NCBI GenBank assembly: GCA_021029095.1
Contig: JAJOHG010000341.1
Coordinates: forward strand, 1-27,733
From: Phellopilus nigrolimitatus
Lineage: Eukaryota > Basidiomycota > Agaricomycetes > Hymenochaetales > Hymenochaetaceae
DNA: 27,733 nt
Direction: 5' to 3'
The first letter of the stretch is position 1. Each line of letters starts with the position of its first letter. This document shows positions 1 through 12,008 of this stretch, one piece after another. A program made the position numbers and the translations under genes. The notes beneath the pieces were generated by a model, which was not told where the DNA came from, did no database searches, and worked only from the letters and a program-made list of their open reading frames with translations.

Positions 1-1
1 G

Positions 2-106
2 GCGACCTCCAGCGTTGTCCAGAACGCCGCAGCATCCGTGTCGTCCGCTAGCTCAGTCGTTGCGAACGCTGCTTCTTCGGTTCCTACTACCACGTCCAGT
101 GCATGA
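2..106 (+). CDS. 3' end of a gene: Ser/Thr/Ala-rich C-terminal tail (partial)
   Basis: Reading frame 2 is open from the window edge to a TGA at 104-106 and encodes 34 residues made almost only of Ala, Ser, Val and Thr, ending in VPTTTSSA. Such low-complexity tails are common at the C-termini of secreted or cell-wall fungal proteins, but no hydrophobic GPI-type tail follows, so surface anchoring is not supported. The rest of the gene lies outside the window and its function cannot be told. The skewed composition makes a real coding frame more likely than chance, but the piece is short. Confidence 0.5.
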   Translation, partial: ATSSVVQNAAASVSSASSVVANAASSVPTTTSSA

Positions 107-1773
107 TTTTGCCATGGCCACGAATCAAATGGATACTTTTAGTGCACGCCTGGTTGGATGGGAAAGGCAGCGATGATGAGAATGCGGGCACATCAATGGT
201 GAAAGTGGGAATGGGGCCTGGAAAGCTTTCGACGCTCGGATGCTCGGATGCAAACAACAGTACCTTCACATCTAATACCTTCGTGTATCGATATCCTCTC
301 GTTTGAATTGACTTCGAACATGGTTCGAGCTATATTCTTTTGCTTCGTTATCGTCCTTTGATTCTTTGAAGATACGCTTTTCCCGAGGTCTTGATTAAGA
401 TGAGAATTACCCTACATGCACAAGTCCGGTTGTGTCGCGACTCACAAGTATCTGAGTGATAAGTTTTTGCTAGCTCTACAGCGATTTCTGAGCGGAGATA
501 TTCAAGGAGTAAATAGAAGCAACGAAGAGAGCAGTTGAATATGTTTGAATCGACGATGCGCTATTTTGGGACCAGAACAGCACGTACATAGGGCCGCGCT
601 TTTACGATACGCGCCACCATGCTAGGTCGGTAAATGTACAATGGTTTTCGTATCTTGTCGGAATTCTGTATTTAGCTTTTGCACCTTAGTCGTAGATGTT
701 GAAATGCGAGGGGCGAGGTCGCTAGCACGCACAGTGTCCGTCTGACGCAACTTCAGCCTATATGCTAACTGCTTACTAATCTACCCAATTTGTCCGTAAC
801 CCTGAAACAGTTTCTGCGTTCGCCAAAAACTTCCAACAGTAGATCCCCTGTGCTCGCCGGTTGGGTGTGTTCAAGATTCGAGAACTTCCACGCTTGTTAA
901 GGGTAATTAGTCATGCAGAGTTACTCCAGCGCGTAGATACTCACGAGCGCTTGTGCTTTTGAGACTTCCAGCTACCCAATATTTCTGCTCGCCTCTTTAT
1001 TCAAATCTGCTTATACAACTCGGCTTAATGTTCGACCTCAACCGACGCGTACGCACACCGCTGTTCTAACACGCCTTACCCTCAACAAATGCTAAGGTAT
1101 GAGGTAATTCCCACTCAATTCATCTCTCTTTTTGCACTGGGATTCCTTTTGCACGGGACCTCCTTCTTGCATCTATTGTTGTTTTCTCATTGTGATTAGA
1201 ACGATCGTTCGCTCGGACCCTTTTAATGGAAAGGATGTGCGCACACACAAGTTATGGAGAGGCGAGATTTGACAATCTAATCGCGCACATCTGCTAAATG
1301 ATCACAAAGGAGACGAATTAAATACACGTGTGTGCAATGAGGTGAGTTCATTCGTACGATTAGCTCACGTTATAAGCACGCGGAATTTGAATAAAAATAC
1401 GGCGGACTCCGTATCATGATGCGTGACGTTTTCTATGTCCCTGATTCTTATTCTTTCTTGATACACGTGTGCTTTTGAAAAAAGTCTTTTATTGGAGGAA
1501 GATGAGAAACGATCAGTCTTTACCGCGTGTCGGAGTTTGTCCTTGACGCGCCGCTCGCCAAAGTCGTGTGCATCTGTGTCTCCTGTTTTTAACAGCGTGC
1601 AAGGAACTCGCAATCGGATGTTCGATTATCGTTTCCAACAGTCGTTTTGATCTCTGAGCCTCGTTTCCGACTCAACGGTATCTAATTTCGAGGGTGAGCT
1701 GCCTTATTTGTCTTTCCTTGTTCAGTCGCACTCGTGACATCTCATGAATCTTTTGTTCTCGCAAATTATTTTT
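107..1773. other. Long stretch without a recognised gene
   Basis: About 1.7 kb between the end of the first gene and the F-box gene promoter. Open frames here are short, lack family-like motifs and do not join into a convincing spliced model on either strand. The left end should hold the 3' UTR of the upstream gene and the right end the promoter of the F-box gene. I see no repeat array, mobile-element remnant or RNA gene. Confidence 0.5.
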
Positions 1774-1783
1774 GTATATATAG
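1774..1783 (+). promoter_or_regulatory. Probable TATA box of the F-box gene
   Basis: The sequence gtatatatag lies about 130 bases before the proposed ATG at 1909. It is the best TATA-like element on the plus strand in this region, and its distance would allow a 5' UTR of about 100 bases. It is assigned by position and consensus only. Confidence 0.4.
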
Positions 1784-1908
1784 TCGACGACGTTCATTGG
1801 CAATCCATTGCACCGGACTCGAAATCGACTCTGAACTCGTCTCCGGCATTCTTTGACGACTACTCCTATTTTTAGTTTTGACTGGTAGCGACTCGGGTTC
1901 GTAGTGGT

Positions 1909-3260
1909 ATGACACGTAAGCCTCTCTCTCTCTCTAATCCTCAACGGGCTTTTCTCTTACTTATCCTAATAAACGTTTAGCAACGTTAACCGTACAGCAT
2001 CTTCCACCAGAAGTCATACGAGAAATCTTCCTCGCATGTCTGAAGCGTGAATTTAACCTTCTCTCGATCCGTCAGGCGCCCTCAAATGTATCGCAGACTT
2101 GCCGATACTGGCGCAACGTCGCTTTATCTACAGGACAGTTATGGTCTTTCCTATACTACTCGGAAGAGGATATACCACTACGGGTTTTCGTAAGCGTTCT
2201 TAACGCGTGGCTACGCAGATCGGGCAGCTCTCCTCTGAACTATTCGATTAAAATACCCGTCTCAAGGGACGACCTAGATGAAAAGGAGCAGATCGTCTTC
2301 GAGCAGATCATCACTGCTATGTTTCAGCACCAAAATCGATGGAGAAACATTGATATGTCGTGTTATGGCATGAAGCCTTCCGAGGGGTACTGCGCGAAGG
2401 CGACATCTATGCCACAGATAGAGTGCCTTAGCCTGCATTTTTCCGGGGATTATGTCGGTGAAGCCTTTAAGCTTGATCTTTCTTCTGCCCTTAACATAAG
2501 AGAGCTCAGCCTGCGACGCGCTTATATCTCCAAACCTATCTCTATACACTTGACAAACCTGAAATCCTGCAGTATCTCTCATGATCCTATGCCCGAGGAC
2601 TTTTCTCTTGCTGATGCTTGTTTGGAGGTGCTGCACGCAGCGCCCAACCTCGAAGCGTTCCAGGTCGAAGTCATCCAGTCTGACTCCCCTTCTACTTGGC
2701 CCACGACACCGAGGATGCTCCTACGTCATCTTCTCGAGATGTACATGATCGAATCTCCGGACATCACCCTCATCCTTAGTAACCTCACAGCCCCTGCTCT
2801 AACCAGTTTAGTGATTGATTCTGAGCACGACGACGCCGGTCCCGTTCTACTGGATTTCATTCGGCGATCGCAGCCTCCTTTGACACATCTCAACGTCGCT
2901 AACGGGTTCACGAGCGAGGAATACCTACTTGAGGCCTTGCAGCTTCTTCCTACATTGTTGTCCATTGATATCTTAGTCTCGTCTCTATCGGCGCGTTTCT
3001 TGGAGGTTTTTTCTGTTAGGGAAGGCCAATCTGCCGCTGATGCGCTGTGTCCGTCGTTGCGCCGCATTGCCTTTGGCGATTTGGCTGGATGGGAAGGTTT
3101 GGAAGATTTGGTTGCTCAGATGCTCCTGTCCAGATGGATTACGCTTGGAAAGTTCGAGGAGTTCGTTTTCGCAAAACTTGATTGTGACATGGAGGAGGTA
3201 ATAGGCATGGAGTCGGTCCATCGCTGCATAGGAGAAGGGTTAAGTGTACATCCTTATTAG
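1909..3260 (+). CDS. F-box / leucine-rich-like protein
   Basis: Model: join(1909..1915, 1981..3260), 428 residues. The first coding exon is only 7 bases (Met-Thr and one base). A textbook 65-base intron follows, with GTAAG donor, cctaat branch and tttag acceptor, and a CT-rich tract. The joined frame reads MTPTLTVQHLPPEVIREIF, the classic start of an F-box (LPPEVxxEIF...), followed by the helix with CRYWRNVALSTGQLW at about residues 40-60. The rest (about 100-428) has irregular leucine-rich segments (LRELSL-type, LTSLVI, LTHLNV) as in the expanded basidiomycete F-box family. Such proteins usually act as substrate-recognition subunits of SCF ubiquitin ligases; the target here is unknown. The phrase LNAWLRRSGSSPL is shared in style with the pseudogene at 14.3-15.4 kb. 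The stop at 3258-3260 is taken as real, though a further 3' intron cannot be excluded. Confidence 0.82.
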
Positions 3261-5193
3261 ATGCGCTTTTGTCATCGTTTTTGGAGACCTCTGCTTCCTC
3301 AATGAGATAAAGCATAAAACAGATATGTCCGTATTCTTTGGCAAAACCAGCACACATAATCGTCAAGCCAAACTGGTGCCGTCATTTTGTTAACCGATGC
3401 CATGATCGGCTCCTCAAGGAACAACTCCTATTTCTACTTCACCGTCGTCACAGTTACTTTCGTATCGTATGGCTTGCTCGTCGCACGTTTTAGACATTCA
3501 TTGCTTTTGATTATATATGTGTGTATTCAACAGAAACGTTTTGATATATCCAGTACACATGTGACAGTTCTCGCAGGGTTTCGCGCGGGCGCGCATGAAT
3601 CGACACTTAGATGTGAACAGTAATATGTTCGTTGAATTTTTACTTTTGCATAACCCTTCGTCTGAGTTAACTCTGGGATAGATGCTTTATGTATTCTGTA
3701 CTCTTATGTTGAATATCATAGATGGCAAGCTCTTAGGTCTAAGCGACGTTCTTTCAATCGAGGGTGTCATATTCTTTTTTACTTTCGCGTTAGAGTATGG
3801 GTTCATGAGCAGCCAACGTCAACAGAGTTAGCAGTTCCAGAGCCTCCGGGGCGGGGAAGCGAGGGGCTAATTAATGAGTGTGGCTGTTCAGTTCATAACT
3901 GTGGTGGCGGCTACGAGCCTACATTGAGTATTAGAAATTAGGAATGCATTGGAATGTAGTTCAGATCTGTTGATCTTCAAGAGCTCTGGTTTTCTATCTT
4001 GGAGGCTATTAATATCGTCGTTGCGCATGGTATATTTGCATTCTCGGAGTTCCAATTTTCAGAATCACTGTCCGAGCTAGCCAAAACTAAAGGGCAGCAG
4101 TAGATGATCGCGGCTCAAGACTCTCAGGCATAGTTCACTGGGTCCGAAAATTCGGCGAAATATTATGAAGGCGATAGGCAAGACAGACAAAAGAAACAAT
4201 AGCAAATGTGATTCGTGAGCGTCATTCGAAAACGTAAAAGAACTCATCGCCGGACAACTCGAAGGATTTGGATTAGACTTTTTTTAGAGGAGATTCATCG
4301 AGGACCTGAACATAGGGTTCTACGAGATTTTGAGATAGGATAGTCGGCACCCACAACATCATCGAGGGCGTGATATGCATCAGGGTTCTCTTTACAAGAA
4401 ACTGACGCCACGACGGTGAAGTTGGAGCTCCGACAAGAACACGGATCGACATTACCTCTTCTGGATGGCACAATTGGCTCTGCGACTCTCAGGGTTAGAC
4501 TCAAACTTCCGCTAACCAAGGTATTCAAAGGTATGCAACTGTCACTTGGGAACGTCGGCGTCAATAACTTCACTGTCGCATCAATACGATGCACGTTTCC
4601 ACAGCGGAATGCACAGTCTTTTTCGATGTTGCCTTTTTCTTGGGCTAGGACGGTCTTCATGGTTCATCTATGTACTGTCATATTATCTTCAACATGGCAT
4701 TATCGTTCTCATATCATGCGTCCGAGGACAAAAGCACGGCCGATCTAAACTAAAGACTACTACCGAATCATCGAGTCCTTCTACCGCGGGTTAATAGGAG
4801 CAACTGATAAGCGTACAATTGTCTTTTCGTCGATCTCCATTCCAAGATACTTATGCGGTGTCATAAATTTCAATAAACCCTGCCACCGTCTCTTATGCAG
4901 GTTGTGTATGTGCTAGCTCTGCTTTTCGTTCTTCCTCCATCGACTTCCTCGTGATTTTGCTCAGTTTTAGACCAATACTTCGAGAGAAGGTGACCGTATG
5001 TTTTTGTTCTGCATTTTTGAAGGTCTGCGATCTCGCTTCGGCATGGGCTTCAACTGATACCGCTCTTCGCTTTGACCAGACTTCGACCTCGCCATGCAGA
5101 GAAGAATGGGAACCTGACAAAGCGGCCTTTTGTTCATATCTCAGGATCGTTGCCGATTGTCGGACCATGAGTCCACGACGCATCGGTCAGTGG
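3261..5193. other. Long stretch without a confident gene
   Basis: About 1.9 kb between the F-box gene and the P450 promoter. The only stretch that looks somewhat protein-like is 4416-4794 on the plus strand. One frame there reads TVKLELRQEHGSTLPLLDG and runs on into GSATLRVRLKLPL. A different frame at 4603-4794 gives a hydrophobic segment (SSWFIYVLSYYLQHGIIVLI) followed by a basic, Ser-rich tail. A possible intron at 4531-4604 does not join the two in phase, so this could be a decayed gene or chance. Nothing else is recognised on either strand. Confidence 0.45.
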
Positions 5194-5211
5194 ATAAAAG
5201 GGTATAAATAG
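5193..5211 (+). promoter_or_regulatory. TATA box of the first P450 gene
   Basis: A well-formed TATA region (gataaaagggtataaatag) lies about 50-65 bases before the ATG at 5259. Transcription starting about 30 bases downstream would leave a short 5' UTR, which supports the chosen start codon. The in-frame GTG at 5211 lies directly at the TATA box and is not a plausible start. Confidence 0.65.
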
Positions 5212-5258
5212 TGCTGCTGTCTCGTAAATTTTCAGCTGCGATACTTTCAAGGTCTATC

Positions 5259-7767
5259 ATGATTCTCTCTGAGTTTACCAGCCAAGTGCTTGCCGCCATC
5301 TCCGGTGTATACGTGCTGTGGCGCGTTTTGTGCTTTTTCGTCGTCAAGACACCGTTGTGGAACATTCCCGGCCCTCCTAGGGCATCATCATGGTTGAAAG
5401 GTACGTTGTGGACCATTTGGTCGATTAGATCAAGCACTTACATGTCATCTGGGCAGGTTATTTCTTTCACCTCTTTAACAAAGATGGCTGGGTATTCCAT
5501 CGCGAGTTGTATACTAAGTACGGTGGCGCCGTTAGACTAAACATGCTTTTCGGAGTGAGTGCCACATTTGCGCTGCTCGCATCTGTATGTGTACATGGAA
5601 CAGGAGTATTAATGTCAACTACGCGTAGGACGAACAACTTTATGTTTACGATCCGCTCGCTCTTAACCACATACTGGTCAAAGAGCCGTACGTCTTTGAA
5701 GAGACGGACACGTTTTTGGCGTAAGTCCGGAGCACATTTTGTCTTACAAATTTGTCCTTATATCAAGAACTTGCTCAGATCTTTCGGAGTCGTTTTCGGG
5801 ACGAGTCTTTTGTCTACCCTCGGTGGGCGTGATTTGTTCGTCATGAAAATAACGCAGGTAACTTAAGGTCTCATTTTTAGGTGACGAACATAGGAAACAA
5901 CGCAAGATGCTCAATCCGGTCTTTTCTCTCAAACACATGCGCGACCTACTTCCCATATTCCATCCAATTGCACACAAGGTTCGCAGCTTGCCTCGTTCTT
6001 TCAACTTTGACACTGAATATGACTTGCACTATTCTCGATGCATATTCGTCATTCGTATACAGCTCCAAACTGTGCTTGAGCGCGAAGTCTCGAAAGAGAG
6101 AGAGCATATCGACGTTATGAAGTGGATGTCCCGCGCCGCTCTCGAATACATCGGTCAGGGCGGACTTGGATATTCATTCGACGCCCTCAATGATAAAGAG
6201 ACTGATAAGTACAGCGAAGCGATGAAGACATATGCGTCAGTCGTTCTATCGTTTCTTTTCGTACTGACAGAATCCGCTGACGTCAGCTCACACTTTTCTT
6301 TCTTTTGCTAACAAACGCACAGTCCTCTCTGCTTCCGCTTGAGATATCTCTTCTCGTTTCTGCCTTATATAATGAAGCTCGGCCCGTCAACATTCCGTCG
6401 TTGGGTCTTGGACCTTGTGAACAGCATCTCATCGCCTAATCCAGTGAAGGAGCTTACGGAGCTCACGGATACCATCGAACAGTGCTCACGTGGCATTCTC
6501 GTGGGTAAAAAGCATGCGCTTGAGGAGGGCGACGAGGTGGTCGAGAAGCAAATTGGAATGGGAAAGGATGTCCTGAGCGTGCTGCGTGAGTAATACCTGA
6601 GCTCTTCAAGGAGTTAAAATTTCTTAAGCTTTAATCAGTCAAGGCAAGAGCTAAAGGCGAAGGCGAAGGCATATCCGAGTCTGATCTCCTTGGTCACATG
6701 AGGTGCGCCATTTCTCTCGCTGACCTCTCCCATCTGGTAAAAAAGGCTTATCTACGTCTCCCAGCACGTTCATCCTCGCCGGGCATGACACATCGACTGC
6801 AGCAATTAGCTGCGCGCTCCACATCCTCTCTCAGCACCCTGACGCGCAGTCTCGGCTGCGAGAAGAGGTCATGACGGCACGCGGTGAGCGCGGCGGCGAC
6901 GATCTCGACTACGATACTCTCATGGGCCTACCGTTCCTCGATGCGGTCTGCCGCGAGACGATGCGCGTCTTCCCGCCTGTGACACAGCTTGACCGCATGT
7001 ACGTCCTATGCTCTTCATAAGTCTTCATTTTTATCTTAGCTTACGCAACCCTTGGAATCTCGTCCTGTCTCACCTTTGAACTCCTAATTACCGCAGCACA
7101 AAGAAAGAAACAGTCCTCCCGCTCGCCTGGCCTCTCATGTCCAGCGATGGAGAAGCGGAGATTAGCCAGATACCGCTAAAGAAAAACACCACCGTTATCA
7201 TCTCGATTTTGGGCGCGAACCGAAGCAAGGCAATTTGGGGCGACGATGCAGAAGAGTGGAAACCGGAACGCTGGATTGGGCGGTCTCCGGAAAGCGTTGC
7301 GAAGGCGCGCCTCCCGGGCGTGTATTCACATATGTGCGTTAACTCTAAGACCTTTTTATCACACTTGGAAGTGTTGCTGAATAAAATCCTCTTCCTTTCA
7401 TCGAAAAGGATGACGTTCCTTGGAGGTGGAAGAGCATGCATGTAAGAAAACATAATTTTGCATGTTTTCCTTCATTTACTGACTTGGACAATTTTGCAGC
7501 GGCTTCAAATTTGCTGAGATGGAGATGAGTCAGTCACCCCTTTTCCTCTTCCTCGACCCTTCGTTTTGTTTCAAGCTAGGAACTTAACTCACAATTCACT
7601 TCGCTACAGAACTCGTCCTAGCCGCGCTCCTTGAGAAGTTTGTCTTCGCACCCGGGCCGGAGATATACTGGGAGATGGGTCAATTATATCAACCCGTCAT
7701 TAAGGGGTCGGATGACAGGACTCCTCAGCTCCCACTGAAGGTGACGCTTGTCGGGAATGAGCTTTGA
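5259..7767 (+). CDS. Cytochrome P450 monooxygenase, complete
   Basis: Model: join(5259..5400, 5457..5554, 5629..5720, 5779..5822, 5881..5978, 6063..6235, 6323..6585, 6639..6702, 6765..6998, 7097..7333, 7409..7441, 7500..7528, 7610..7767), which closes to 554 residues. Order of landmarks: N-terminal membrane anchor (about 7-29), proline hinge PGPP (37-40), GDEHRKQRKMLNPVFS helix-C region, I-helix oxygen-activation motif AGHDTS (330-335), K-helix ExxR (E389-R392), PERW (the PERF-type motif), and the heme-binding loop FLGGGRACIG with heme ligand Cys492. It should be an ER-anchored, CPR-dependent monooxygenase; the substrate cannot be told. The pattern resembles the large basidiomycete CYP families (CYP5150-type, tentative). 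Introns are 54-98 bases. A second, very similar P450 sits inverted at 27129-27733 and shares the last exon boundaries exactly. The stop is TGA at 7765-7767. Confidence 0.93.
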
Positions 7768-7955
7768 TGACGAGATCTGTTAAAGTTGGCGGTCTGCGCC
7801 GGGACTTTCGAGGACGCTTGTTGACGGATTCGTAGTTATAACTGATTTTATAGCGCAGAATATGCCTTTCTGTTGTCTTTCTGTTTCTCAAGTATGCCAT
7901 TAGCCTCGCTACCAAACTGTAGTTTTTTGACCAATGGGTTGTATTACATTGTATT

Positions 7956-7973
7956 ACTTATAACTTTATAAGT
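7956..7973. repeat. Perfect inverted repeat, 8-bp arms
   Basis: ACTTATAA - CT - TTATAAGT is a perfect inverted repeat with a 2-base spacer, about 190 bases after the P450 stop and just after the direct repeat ttgtattac/ttgtattac. It may belong to the AT-rich 3' processing region of the P450 transcript. No function can be shown. Confidence 0.6.
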
Positions 7974-8564
7974 ATTTTTTCGTTGTTTTCGTTTATTTAG
8001 AAGTGCGACTCTGAAACAGCTTGACATTCACCGGCAACGGCGGCTTAGAAAAGCTACGAGCATAAGCTAAGTGCAGGTTAAGAATCGAGATACGCACTGA
8101 GTCGAATGTGATCAGTGCGATAAACTCGAGTATCCTCTTTATATATACATGTACTTCACGATCCGAAGCGACTGTACAAACAGCTGGGATTGACAGGACT
8201 CCTTCTCGCTTTTTTAAGTCTTTCCCCACTGAGTATATAATTCAGACAAACTGTCGTGAAGCCAGGGTACAATGCGAAAGACGGTAGGTCGGTGGAATAG
8301 GAATATTCGAATGCAAAACAAACTGTATCAGTTTACGCTCGTGACGGGCACCTTAAATTCGACATTCACAGAGCCAGGGCAGAAATTTGTTTGCTTGAAT
8401 ATAAAAACGATAATGTTTGAGCTGTTGACTAATCTAGCGAGAACCGGTGGCGTCGGAGAGTTCCGAAGATGTAAGCACTTTGCTTGTGAACTCTAGGTTC
8501 GAAGTTCCCACATCTCGTTCCGATTTCTCCCAGCAACCGTAACATCCACTCTTAACCCGCTTTT

Positions 8565-8602
8565 CAACGACAACGACGACGACAACGCCGCCGCTGCTGC
8601 CG
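8565..8602. repeat. Imperfect trinucleotide (CGA/CGC-type) tract in the FZO1 leader
   Basis: A run of near-triplet units (cgacaacgacgacgacaacg, then ccgccgctgctgccg) lies about 80-120 bases before the FZO1 ATG, probably in the 5' UTR or core promoter. It looks like a degenerate microsatellite. Confidence 0.55.
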
Positions 8603-8682
8603 TATACAACAGAGAAGAGCTTTTTAACGGTGCTCGGGTCTTCCAGACCTTAATATTCACAATTACCAACAATTCTTAGAAA

Positions 8683-11333
8683 ATGACGCAGTCATACTTG
8701 CCTATCCGCCAGAAGACCGCTTCGCCCTCGCCGATTTTGCAGGCGACGGAGAAGCAGTTCAATGCAGAGGATGTGCAGGAAGCGTTCATTGACCACAAAA
8801 ATCGGTGAGCATGCATCGTGCATCACGTATCTTATCTGAAGGACGCCGCGGCTGACATATGGCCAGCCTCGTTCATGCCATTGACGGCACCAAGTCCATC
8901 TTGACCGACCTGCGCGAGTTCAACAAATCCTCGTGGGTCGTTCGCTATCCTCACTTTCGTGATGAGGAGTCGACCCCGTTACCTTCGCCCTTGCCGTCGA
9001 AGCGTCCATCAAGCGTTAGACGCTCGATGACCTTCATGGACGACCCTCAGAATCAAACCGAGGTCGTGTTCAAGCGCATGAGGAAGGGTCAGCCGCGCTC
9101 ACTCTCTCTGGCGTCGGATGTGAATGCTGCGGAAGTAAATGATGCGGAGGAAGAGATTTCGGGCTTGGTTCCATCAAAGTCGGACCTTGACTTCAACGTC
9201 TTACGCCTCGACCTCAAGATGGGGCCCCACGGCTCGGCTGCGACGGCCTCCTCGCTCGTCTCGCAGCTTGAGAAGTCGTCGATTGCGAATTTGCTCGACG
9301 ACCGTATCGCGGCCTCGTTGAAGCACGTCGAGAAACTGCGCACGCGTGTGGAGGACACGTCGTCCAAGGTCCTTGTCACGGGTGATCTCAACGCCGGCAA
9401 GTCGACGCTCGTCAACTCGCTACTCCGGCGCGAGATTATGCCTGTCGACCAGCAACCGTGCACGACCGCGTTCTGTGAGGTGCACGATGCTGCGGAGAAT
9501 GGCGACAAGGAGGAAGTCCACATACTCACGGATGCGAATAACTACTCTGTCAACGATGAGGCGACGTTCAAGCGCGCGAGTATCTCTGATCTCGAAGACC
9601 TCATCTCGGAAAATGAGGACTCCCAGCAAATGGTGAAGGTATACATTAACGACCCTCGTGCCGCATCGGACTCCTTCCTTAACAATGGCATCGCCGATAT
9701 TTCGTTGATCGACGCGCCCGGCCTCAATCGCGATAGCGTCAAGACCACCGCCCTCTTCGCACGTCAGGAAGAAATTGACGTCGTAGTTTTTGTTGTCTCG
9801 GCGGAGAACCATTTTACTCTCTCGGCAAGGGAGTTCCTTGAGACAGCCAGTCGCGAAAAAGCTTACGTTTTCATTGTCGTTAACAAGTTCGAGGGTATCC
9901 GCAACAAGGACAAGTGCAAACGCCTTGTACTCGAGCAGGTCAAGGAGCTCAGCCCGAACACATACGAGGATGCCGCAGATCTCGTTCACTTCGTCGACTC
10001 GTCTGCTGTGCTTGGCGTGCATCCCTTGAACCCAGCATTTGAGTCTCTTGAGTCGTCTTTACGCTCGTTCGTTCTTTTGAAGCGCTCGAAGTCGAAGTTG
10101 CACCCAGCTGCAACGTATCTCACGCACCTGCTTGCCGACATCGATCTCCTTGCCGGCTCGAATGCCATCCTTGCGAAGTCGGAGCTCGAGTGCGCAAAGG
10201 ACAGCCTTAACCGTGTACGCCCAGAATTGGAGAAGATGAAGAACAGTCGCGAGGGGCTTGAAGGCAGCTTGGAGCAGGTCGAAGAAGATGGAGCTTCTGA
10301 AGCAAGCCGCAACACGAAAGATATCCTCAACCAGGCTCTCGAGCTGGTCGGCTCCGGCGAGCCTGCCGTTGAGCACCCTCTCATCCCTATGCCCTCCTAC
10401 CCGGGTCTCTTTGGCATCTGGGATTATGTCCGCGATGTCCGCAGGGCGCTACTTGCAAGTCTTGACGATGCGGTCGGTCTTGCGGAGGACGAGGCGCGCC
10501 TGACCACGACAAGTAGGGTCAAGGATATCAGCGCGCTTGGCGACCGTTTCTTGCCTGAGGGAGTCGAACGTTCGCGTCGCGTCTTCATGCCCGAGGCAAT
10601 GTTCGCTCTGCATCGCGTTGGGAAGAACGGCAAGCAACGCCGCTCTTCTGGCGCCGTCGTAGCGGGCGGTATTTACGGCCTTGGCATTGGCCTTGCTCAG
10701 CGCCAGGACATGCTGGAGACCTCGTTCCTCGACATTTTCGATGCGCACCACCAATACAAGGCCTACTTTGGAGACAAGACCGTTGCATCTGCTGAGGATG
10801 ACGAGGAGAGCCTTCCGAGTGCACTCGGTGTTGTTTCCGTCGGCGTTGGTGCACTCACTATGATTGGAGGCAAGACGCTTGGTATGCGCAGTATCATCGA
10901 GGGCGCCGTGCGCATCACCGACCTCTTCGGGAATGACACGGCACGCAAGTGGGCTGCACCGGTCCTTGGTGCTTTCGCGATCGGGTTGTCCGTGTACTTC
11001 GTGCTCGAGCTGCCGAACACTATCCCACGTACGGTCGGGCGTCGCGTACGTGCCGCGTTGGCACGTGCTGATGGCGACGATGAAAGCACGACGTTTGTTG
11101 GTGCGCATGCATTACGCGTCACGCGTGAGACGCGCAAAGTGCTACGTATCGCGTCGTGGGAGCAGCGTGAGCGCTTCCTCGGGGCAATGGATGAGCGTGC
11201 GAAGGAGGTTGAGGGCGCGGAGGGCGCTGAACGCCAGGCAGAGAAGGCCCTCGCGTGGCTCGGTGACGTGCAATCGCGCACGAGCGACGTTCGCGCCGAC
11301 GCCTGCGTTGTTGGTGACATTTCTGTGTCCTAA
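8683..11333 (+). CDS. FZO1: Mitofusin-type dynamin GTPase, mitochondrial outer-membrane fusion
   Basis: Model: join(8683..8804, 8867..11333), 862 residues, close to the about 850 of fungal Fzo1. The single 62-base intron joins the N-terminal exon (MTQSYLPIRQ...) to the main frame. Landmarks: P-loop GDLNAGKST (213-221), the switch region with QPCTTAF, G3 DAPGL (about 322), G4 NKFE (about 380), a helical region (about 430-510), and C-terminal hydrophobic segments around residues 633-652, 693-710 and 736-757, followed by a heptad-rich helix. In the family, GTP-driven oligomerisation of the outer-membrane protein tethers and fuses mitochondria, and both termini face the cytosol. Codon use is strongly GC-ending, as expected for a well-expressed core gene. 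It converges on the tetraspanin gene. The ATG at 8683 is preferred over an intron-internal ATG at 8859 because the upstream exon is conserved-looking and in phase. Confidence 0.93.
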
Positions 11334-12008
11334 TTTATGCACTGGAGTGTCCGGACTGATGTTTGAAGTGCTATTTCTATTCTTTTGCGTCAGATCGAAA
11401 TGTCAAGAAATAGCCCTCGACTCCGATCCACATTATGCTTTCTTTTCTTTGTGTACAGCTCATTTACTTGCAGTACAAATGCAATGAACAGGCTGTGCCT
11501 TTCACCTTTCAACCGGATTTTTTATCTTCAATCATTATCCAAGAACCATATCGCTCGAGCTTTACTCCTGCGAGTGTCTGGGCTTTAATTCTTCTAATTC
11601 TGTGACCCCCCAGATCGTATAGATATTCCTAAGTATGTTTTCTTTTCCCCTTCATCAGTCCGACACTCATTCGCTCGTAGTCTCTGTCTTAAACCAAGAT
11701 GAACACTGGCACCCCTTATGGTGTTCAGTGTATGCCTGTAACGACCCATACTACATGAATAAAGGACAAATGGTTCTTTATGTACTTCATCGAGCACGAA
11801 AAAACAGTGTAAGATTACCGAAGCAGGCGGTACACCGCCCGCCGTCTCAAGAGCCCAGACACTCCGGAAGGGATGCTCGTAAGTGTGACGTACTGCAGAT
11901 TTTTTAGAGGCTGTCAATGGCGTCTCCTTGGAAACATGAGATGAACTGCAATAATAATATTAACACTAATCAATAAACTGTGACTTCAGTCCGAACATTA
12001 TCGAGAGT
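11334..12008. other. Convergent 3' region between FZO1 and the tetraspanin gene
   Basis: About 0.7 kb with the 3' UTRs of two convergent genes. Plus-strand AATAAA motifs at 11758-11763 and 11972-11977 are possible poly(A) signals. The overlapping open frames at 11594-11917 on both strands have no family features and are judged non-coding. Confidence 0.5.

Larger units (their letters stand above)
7768..8682. other. Intergenic region between P450 and FZO1
   Basis: About 0.9 kb holding the 3' UTR of the P450 and the promoter and leader of FZO1. It contains an AT-rich hairpin-capable sequence at 7956-7973, a TATA-like ctttatatatac at 8136-8147 that is far from the FZO1 start, and a trinucleotide-like tract at 8565-8602. 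The open frame at 8272-8496 has no recognisable motif and is not called. Confidence 0.5.

Noticed and set aside
5211..5258. Upstream in-frame start for the P450
   Set aside because: The codon at 5211 is GTG and lies at the TATA box; the ATG at 5259 gives a normal membrane anchor.
8272..8496. 74-codon open frame upstream of FZO1
   Set aside because: Ordinary composition, no recognisable motif, and it lies in the intergenic region; most likely chance.
8491..8506. tRNA-like B-box (ggttcgaagttcc) with a weak A-box-like sequence upstream
   Set aside because: The flanking bases do not form a T-stem or acceptor stem, so no tRNA fold is possible.
9089..11320. Several long open frames overlapping FZO1 on both strands
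   Set aside because: They are shadows of the GC-rich FZO1 coding sequence, with arginine/serine-rich composition and no motifs.
11594..11917. Overlapping open frames on both strands between FZO1 and the tetraspanin gene
   Set aside because: No splice support, no family features, and they lie in convergent 3' regions.
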